DNA of 64,000 nucleotides from Bog-473 sp963828825 (GTDB taxonomy: Bacteria; Actinomycetota; Acidimicrobiia; Acidimicrobiales; RAAP-2): assembly GCA_963828825.1 (NCBI GenBank), contig CAWHGF010000009.1:1-64000 (forward strand), read 5' to 3'. Below are positions 59,441 through 64,000 of the stretch, in pieces (the stretch's first letter is position 1; each line of letters begins with the position of its first letter). The notes beneath the pieces were generated by a model. The model saw nothing but the letters and a program-made list of their open reading frames with translations, ran no database searches and was not told the origin of the DNA. Both the position numbers and the translations under genes were made by a program.

Positions 59441-60049
59441 GGGTCCTCTCTGCACCGTGGTGGTGGGCGACCGTACGCTATCGCCGCGCCGGCCGGGCGC
59501 AGGGACGGCGTCGGTGCCGAGCGGGTGGATGACAATCCGAGGCTCGGGGGACGGGAACGCAACCGGTACACGGTCTCTGAGGGCGCCCGATCCCGGCGAC
59601 GAACTGGGGCAGGGAGCGATTCGCAGATTTGCGCCGTGGCTGTGCCCGTGAGGGGTTCGGCCATGTCTTGACGAAGAGAACGACGCGGGTCCCGTACCCG
59701 ATCCAAAGACGCATCCATTGTGAAGGAGTCGCCTGGTCGCCTCGTCAGGTGATCCTGAGGTGCTCCACGAGTCCCCCGATCCCGGCTGGCCGACCCCAAC
59801 TGGAACATCCCGTAGCCCCCGGGTTGTCCGCACGGCATTGTGCATCCGGCGGGGCCCGACGGGAAAGTCACAATTCTGGACAACGTCTCTCTGTTGACCA
59901 TGTGTTGTTCTCTACCGCCCTGGGCTTTTTGGGGTTGTCCCGGACCTGGCGCGGGGGAGGACGTCACCGACGTGTTCCACCGTCCCGGCGATCGCGGACA
60001 CTCGGCTGAGCGGATCGAAGAACGATGCAGTGGGGCGACCGTGGGCCAG
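59441..60049. other. Gene-free 609-bp region
   Basis: I see no supported gene. The minus-strand extension of the phosphoesterase frame is low-complexity and off-family. The plus-strand frame from 59840 is in frame with the next gene but does not look like protein before about 60050. A small hairpin, CGGGT-CCCGT-ACCCG, lies near 59688. The promoters of both flanking genes should be here, but none is clear. Confidence 0.5.
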
Positions 60050-60904
60050 ATGGCGAGCTCACGGCAGAAGGCCACCTGGCGTCGAACCGATGTTGCTCTC
60101 ACCTCACGCGAGGCGGTGTACCATTTCTACGACCTCAACTCGGGTGAAAGCGCCGTCGCTTACGGCGGCAAGAGTGGCGACGCCGTGGGAACCAGATCGA
60201 GTGGCCGGACCGCCGAGCCCTGGCACCTGCTCCGCCTCCACCCGACGTCCCACAGCGACGGGCGAGAGGGTTCACTGCTTCTGTTGCCTCGGCCACGCAA
60301 AGCACTTCTCCACGCACTTCCCGTTGTGCTCGAGGGCGTCATAGGTCCTCTCGTCCTGTTCTATCTGCTCCTCGTCCTCACCGGTTTCAGAGGGGCATTG
60401 ATCGCGGCTCTCACCTGGTCTTATCTCGCGCTGGGCCGGCGCCTGCTGAAGGGTGAGCGGGTATCCATGTTGTTGTTGTTCGGAACCGTCCTCATCACGT
60501 TGAGGACGGTGATCGCCTTCCTCACGGGAAGCGCGTTCATCTACTTCGCCCAGCCGACGGCCGGTACCGTACTGATCTCGCTGGCCCTGCTCGTCTCCGC
60601 GGTGTTCGGCCGGCCTTTCACACAACGCTTTGCCCATGACTTTTGCCCCATGGACCCGGCAATGATGAGGCGACCCTTGGTCCGGCGATTCTTCATTCGC
60701 ATCTCGGTTCTCTGGGCGACCGTCCTCATGCTCAATGCGGGGCTCGTGTTCTGGTTGCTCGTCTCGTCATCACTTCGTTCCTTCGTCCTGGAGCGCTCGG
60801 CAGTGACGTACGGGCTCACCGCCATCGCCATCTTCTTCTCCATCACCCGGTTCATGACGATGATGCGTCGAGACGGCATTACCGTCGAATGGGCCAGCAG
60901 CTAG
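60050..60904 (+). CDS. VC0807-like integral membrane protein
   Basis: This protein of about 284 residues has a soluble N-terminus of about 80 residues and five or six membrane segments. It resembles VC0807/DUF3159-type proteins in pattern: VVLEGVIGPLVLFYLLLVLT, ALIAALTWSYLALGRRLL, LLLFGTVLITLRTVIAFLTG, SAFIYFAQPTAGTVLISLAL and SAVFGRPFTQRFAHDFCPMD. The function is unknown. The start is uncertain: ATG 60050 is chosen as the first plausible one; GTG 60041 and starts back to 59840 are in frame. Confidence 0.65.
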   Translation: MASSRQKATWRRTDVALTSREAVYHFYDLNSGESAVAYGGKSGDAVGTRSSGRTAEPWHLLRLHPTSHSDGREGSLLLLPRPRKALLHALPVVLEGVIGPLVLFYLLLVLTGFRGALIAALTWSYLALGRRLLKGERVSMLLLFGTVLITLRTVIAFLTGSAFIYFAQPTAGTVLISLALLVSAVFGRPFTQRFAHDFCPMDPAMMRRPLVRRFFIRISVLWATVLMLNAGLVFWLLVSSSLRSFVLERSAVTYGLTAIAIFFSITRFMTMMRRDGITVEWASS

Positions 60905-61078
60905 ACATCTCGCGGCTCGGACCTGACGTCCCCAGCCTGCGCTCCAGGGAGCAGTCTTTCGTCCGGTCATGAGGTAAGCGACAGACTCGATGCGCCGAAG
61001 GGGACCACTCCGCACACAACATGCGCTCGACCCAACACAAACGCCCGTTCTAAAGGCGTCACGCCAGTGGAATCGGAG

Positions 61079-61156
61079 TAGTGACTCCGTTGTGAATATC
61101 GGACTAGTGATTCCGTTGTGAATCTGTGAATATGGGCTAGTGATTCCGTTGTGAAT
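61079..61156 (+). repeat. Three imperfect 19-bp direct repeats
   Basis: TAGTGAYTCCGTTGTGAAT occurs at 61079-61097, 61105-61123 and 61138-61156 (spacings 26 and 33 bp). The first has C and the others T at the variable position. GTGAATAT also recurs between units. The first copy forms a CGGAGT-AGTG-ACTCCG hairpin (61074-61089) that decays in later copies. The third copy contains the GTG that begins the small gene at 61151. Confidence 0.85.
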
Positions 61157-61333
61157 CGGACGCTCGAAATCCATGCCTGGCTCCTCGCCGCGCTGCTCGT
61201 CGCGGTGCTGGGCATGGTGGCGTTGCTCCTGGTCATGCTGCACGTCCATGCCGGTGATGTCGCGTACATCGCCCACACGCACCGGCCGATCATCGTCGTG
61301 CCCACCGGCGGCCCGCCGGTGGTGTCGAGCTGA
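61151..61333 (+). CDS. Small single-span membrane protein
   Basis: This 60-residue reading frame has a clear membrane segment (WLLAALLVAVLGMVALLLVM) followed by a His-rich loop (HVHAGDVAYIAHTHRP) and IIVVPTGGPPVVSS. The GTG start lies within the third 19-bp repeat. No ribosome-binding site is evident. The protein-like hydrophobic pattern is the main support; no family is recognised. Confidence 0.45.
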   Translation: MNRTLEIHAWLLAALLVAVLGMVALLLVMLHVHAGDVAYIAHTHRPIIVVPTGGPPVVSS

Positions 61334-61423
61334 GGGAAGTGACGCCCGTCAGCTAACTGACGGCCACAGAGAGGATGCGGGTGCCACGCTGCGCACGCGT
61401 CACCGGTGCGACCGTTCCCCCGC

Positions 61424-62890
61424 ATGCTGGCATCGGTCGCCTCCGCCACCCTCAGCGGCGCGGTCGGGCGCGGCGTCTCGGTCGAGGTCCAGGTCTCCAA
61501 CGGGCTGCCCGGCTTCACCATCGTCGGATTGCCCGATGCCGCCGTGCGCGAGGCGCGCGACCGCGTGCGCGCCGCCATCCTGTCCAGCGGCCTGCCCTGG
61601 CCCATGCGGAGAATCACCGCCAACCTCGCGCCCTCCGGGGTCCGGAAAGGCGGCGCCGGCCTCGACCTTCCCATCGCGGTGGGTCTGCTGGTCGCCGCCG
61701 GCGAGCTGAGCCCCGCCTGCACCGAGGGTCTCGCCTTCTGTGGCGAGCTGGGGCTCAACGGGTCGCTGCGCCATGTCCCGGGGATGATCGCCCTGACCGA
61801 CGCGGCCGCCCCGCTCGGATTGGTGGTGCCGCTCTGCGACGTGCGGGAAGCCGAGCTGGTCGGCGGCGCCGTGGTGCGCGGCGCGGCCACGCTGGCCGAG
61901 CTGGTCGCCATCCTGCGCGGCCAGGCTGGCTGGCCCGCCGTCCCTTCGCCCACCCGAGCCGTGAGCGCCCCGGCTCCACCCGACCTTTCGGACGTGCGGG
62001 GTCAGGCCCTCGGCCGCCGGGCCATCGAGGTGGCCGCGGCGGGGCGCCACCATCTCCTGATGATCGGGCCGCCGGGGTCGGGCAAGACGATGCTGGCCGA
62101 ACGCCTGGCCGGGCTGCTCCCGCCCCTCAGCTCTTCCGAGGCCCTCACGGTGACGCGCATCCACTCGGCAGCCGGCTCGGCCCTGCCCGACGGCGCACTG
62201 CTGGAGCGCCCACCGTTCCGCGCTCCGCACCACCAGGCCTCCATCGTCTCCCTGGTGGGCGGGGGCAGCTGGTCACTCAGGCCCGGCGAGGTGAGCCTGG
62301 CCACCAACGGCATCCTGTTCCTCGACGAGCTCGGGGAGTTCCCCGTCGCCGCCCTCGAGGCGCTGCGCCAGCCACTCGAGGAGGGCGTCATCCGCGTGAG
62401 CCGTGCCGGCGGGACCGTGACGTTCCCCGCCGCCTTCCTGCTCGTCGCGGCCATGAACCCCTGCCCGTGCGGGGAGGGCGTGTACGAGGGGGCCTGCCGC
62501 TGCAGCGCCGCCGCCCGCGCCCGGTACCGGCGGCGGATCTCGGCACCCCTGCTGGACCGTTTCGACCTCGTCGTGCCGCTGTGTCGCCCTGACCCCGATG
62601 AGCTTCTCTCCGGCGCACCGGGAGAACCCTCCGCGGCGGTCGCCCTTCGCGTTGCCGCCGCCCGTGCCGAAGGCACCGGGGCCAGCTCCGGCGGACCGGA
62701 GCTGGCCCCGGAGGCCGCCGCGCTCCTGGCATCGAAGCTGCGCTCCGGCGGCCTGAGCGCCCGTGGGCTGCACAAGGTGACGCGGGTGGCCCGCACAGTG
62801 GCCGCCCTCGCCGGCGCGGACGTCGTGTCGTTCGCCCACGCCTCCGAAGCCCTCTCACTGCGCGCCGGTCGGACCGTGGTGATGGCATGA
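61424..62890 (+). CDS. comM: YifB/ComM-family Mg-chelatase-like AAA+ ATPase
   Basis: ComM helicases promote branch migration during natural transformation. The 488-residue protein has a Lon-like N domain (LPGFTIVGLPDAAVREARDR; ITANLAPSGVRKGGAGLDLP). The AAA+ core has LMIGPPGSGKTMLAERLAGL, ILFLDELGEFPVAALEALRQ and FRAPHHQASIVSLVGGG, and a zinc-like NPCPCGEGVYEGACRCS motif follows. GTG 61406 is an alternative start; ATG 61424 matches family N-termini (ML..V.SATL.G). It overlaps dprA by 4 nt. Confidence 0.94.
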   Translation: MLASVASATLSGAVGRGVSVEVQVSNGLPGFTIVGLPDAAVREARDRVRAAILSSGLPWPMRRITANLAPSGVRKGGAGLDLPIAVGLLVAAGELSPACTEGLAFCGELGLNGSLRHVPGMIALTDAAAPLGLVVPLCDVREAELVGGAVVRGAATLAELVAILRGQAGWPAVPSPTRAVSAPAPPDLSDVRGQALGRRAIEVAAAGRHHLLMIGPPGSGKTMLAERLAGLLPPLSSSEALTVTRIHSAAGSALPDGALLERPPFRAPHHQASIVSLVGGGSWSLRPGEVSLATNGILFLDELGEFPVAALEALRQPLEEGVIRVSRAGGTVTFPAAFLLVAAMNPCPCGEGVYEGACRCSAAARARYRRRISAPLLDRFDLVVPLCRPDPDELLSGAPGEPSAAVALRVAAARAEGTGASSGGPELAPEAAALLASKLRSGGLSARGLHKVTRVARTVAALAGADVVSFAHASEALSLRAGRTVVMA

Positions 62891-63963
62891 GCACGGGCGG
62901 GAATGCGGATCTACCCCAGGAGGCCTTCGCCGCGGCCCTGGCCTCCATGCCGTCGATGGGTCCCGCTCGCCTGCGCACGCTCTTGGCGACCGGCCCGCCG
63001 TCGGCGGCGTGGGCCCGGGCCGGCGAGAGTGCGGCCGGGTCGATGGGGGAGGTGGCCCGGGTCTGGGAACGGCACACCGGACTCGGGGTCACGGTGCTCC
63101 TGGCCGGCCAGCCCCCCTACCCACCGAGGTTGGCCGACGACCCGCAGGCGCCTGCAGTGCTGTTCTGTCTCGGAGACCCGGCCGCGCTTCGGGCCGCGCC
63201 GACCGTGGCGCTCGTGGGGACCCGCGCGCCGACCCGCTACGGCATCGGCGTCGCCGCCCAGTTCGGCGCCGACCTCTCTGCCGCGGGTGTGAGCGTGGTC
63301 TCAGGCCTGGCGCTGGGCATCGACGGTGCCGCCCACGAGGGCGCCTGCGGCGCCGGCGCGCCGCCCGTCGGTGTCGTGGCGGGCGGGCTCGACCGCCCGT
63401 ATCCGCGGCGGCACGAACGGCTCTGGGAGCGGGTGGCCTCGTCCGGCGTCATCGTGTCCGAGTCCCCGGCCGGGGTGCCGACCGAGAAGTGGCGCTTTCC
63501 GGTGCGCAACCGCCTCCTGGCCGCACTCAGCGACGTCGTGGTCGTCGTCGAGAGCCGGCACCACGGCGGTTCGCGACACACCGTCGACGCCGCCGTGGAC
63601 CGGGGGGTCCCCGTCGGAGCCGTGCCGGGCTCCATTCGCAGCGCCACCTCCGAGGGCACCAACGCGCTCCTCGCCGAGGGCGCCTTCCCCGTGTGCTCGT
63701 CGGGCGACATCCTCGTCGCGCTCTCCCTGATCGGCGCCTCGGTCGCCACACCGTTCGAGCCGGCTGTCCATCGGTCATCGCCGGCCGTGCCGGACCCCGG
63801 TCGGGACCGCGAGGTCTACGACGCGTTGACCGCCGACCCGGCTCCCCTGGACGAGCTGGTCCGGGTCACCGGACTCGACCTGGCCGAGCTGTGTGGCGGA
63901 CTCGAGCGGCTCGCCCAGGCCGGCCTGGCCCGCGACGCCGGGGGATGGTGGGAGCGGGCGTGA
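62887..63963 (+). CDS. dprA: DNA-processing protein DprA
   Basis: DprA loads RecA onto incoming single-stranded DNA during transformation. The 358-residue protein has an N-terminal helical domain, then the Rossmann-like core: VALVGTRAPTRYGIGVAAQF, VVSGLALGIDGAAHEGACGA and a strand with PVGVVAGGLDRPYPRRH. FPVRNRLLAALSDVVVVVES and the C-terminal winged-helix-like DALTADPAPLDELVRVTGLD follow. It is complete and ends 37 nt before the window edge, where no further gene start is visible. Confidence 0.95.
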   Translation: MSTGGNADLPQEAFAAALASMPSMGPARLRTLLATGPPSAAWARAGESAAGSMGEVARVWERHTGLGVTVLLAGQPPYPPRLADDPQAPAVLFCLGDPAALRAAPTVALVGTRAPTRYGIGVAAQFGADLSAAGVSVVSGLALGIDGAAHEGACGAGAPPVGVVAGGLDRPYPRRHERLWERVASSGVIVSESPAGVPTEKWRFPVRNRLLAALSDVVVVVESRHHGGSRHTVDAAVDRGVPVGAVPGSIRSATSEGTNALLAEGAFPVCSSGDILVALSLIGASVATPFEPAVHRSSPAVPDPGRDREVYDALTADPAPLDELVRVTGLDLAELCGGLERLAQAGLARDAGGWWERA

Positions 63964-64000
63964 GGTCTGAGGTCGGCCCCCGGCCGGCCTGGGTCGTCAC

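Overview
This 64 kb window is high-GC bacterial DNA from an actinobacterium. The evidence is a WhiB regulator, a DUF2469 gene beside yraN, a DivIVA-like small coiled-coil gene after coaD, an F420-type luciferase-like enzyme, GTP-dependent PEP carboxykinase, and many GTG/TTG starts. A decayed repeat near 1 kb resembles repeats I associate with Acidimicrobiia, so that class is my best guess (inference). Most of the window is conserved housekeeping DNA. No CRISPR array, insertion sequence, tRNA or rRNA gene was seen.

Layout. 1-1.1 kb: RNase P RNA on the minus strand, a small membrane protein gene and a broken repeat remnant. 1.3-5 kb: xseA-xseB, a persulfide-dioxygenase-like MBL hydrolase and a ferredoxin-reductase-like flavoprotein, all overlapping. 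5-9.8 kb: a minus-strand glycerol operon, glpD, an alkyl-DHAP-synthase-like FAD enzyme and glpK. 9.8-12.6 kb: a duplicated winged-helix protein, DUF3293, an unknown gene and pyrE. 12.6-15.5 kb: a peroxide-response module of PerR-type regulator, rubrerythrin, dicluster Fe-S protein and DUF3501. 15.5-26.7 kb: whiB, an LCP cell-wall ligase, acyl-CoA dehydrogenase, trpD, galK, an AMACR-like racemase, an Lrp-type domain, an MFS protein, pckG and thiL. 26.9-47.3 kb: a long conserved core of rpmB, fakA, recG, rsmD, coaD, DUF177, rpmF, plsX, acpP, rnc, mutM, smc, ftsY, ffh, rpsP, khpA, rimM, trmD, rplS, DUF2469 and yraN. 47.3-61.4 kb: about 14 kb of mixed accessory genes that separate yraN from comM-dprA, which are neighbours in many bacteria. 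61.4-64 kb: comM and dprA.

The core genes work together. plsX, acpP and fakA feed phospholipid synthesis. ftsY and ffh are the two GTPases of the SRP pathway. rpsP, rimM, trmD, rplS, rsmD, L28 and L32 serve ribosome assembly, and xseAB, recG, mutM, smc, comM and dprA serve DNA metabolism.

The main unusual observations are these. (1) About twenty genes have a TANNNT-type hexamer 6-8 nt before the start codon and no Shine-Dalgarno sequence, implying widespread leaderless transcription; this also decides several starts. (2) A palindromic operator sits at the promoter of the PerR/rubrerythrin module. (3) A D,D-carboxypeptidase homologue has lost its catalytic Ser, Lys and KTG motif. (4) rnc and ftsY each carry a one-base shift at a homopolymer run, and rimM has no normal start codon. 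(5) Several short tandem repeats and hairpin clusters lie at gene ends.
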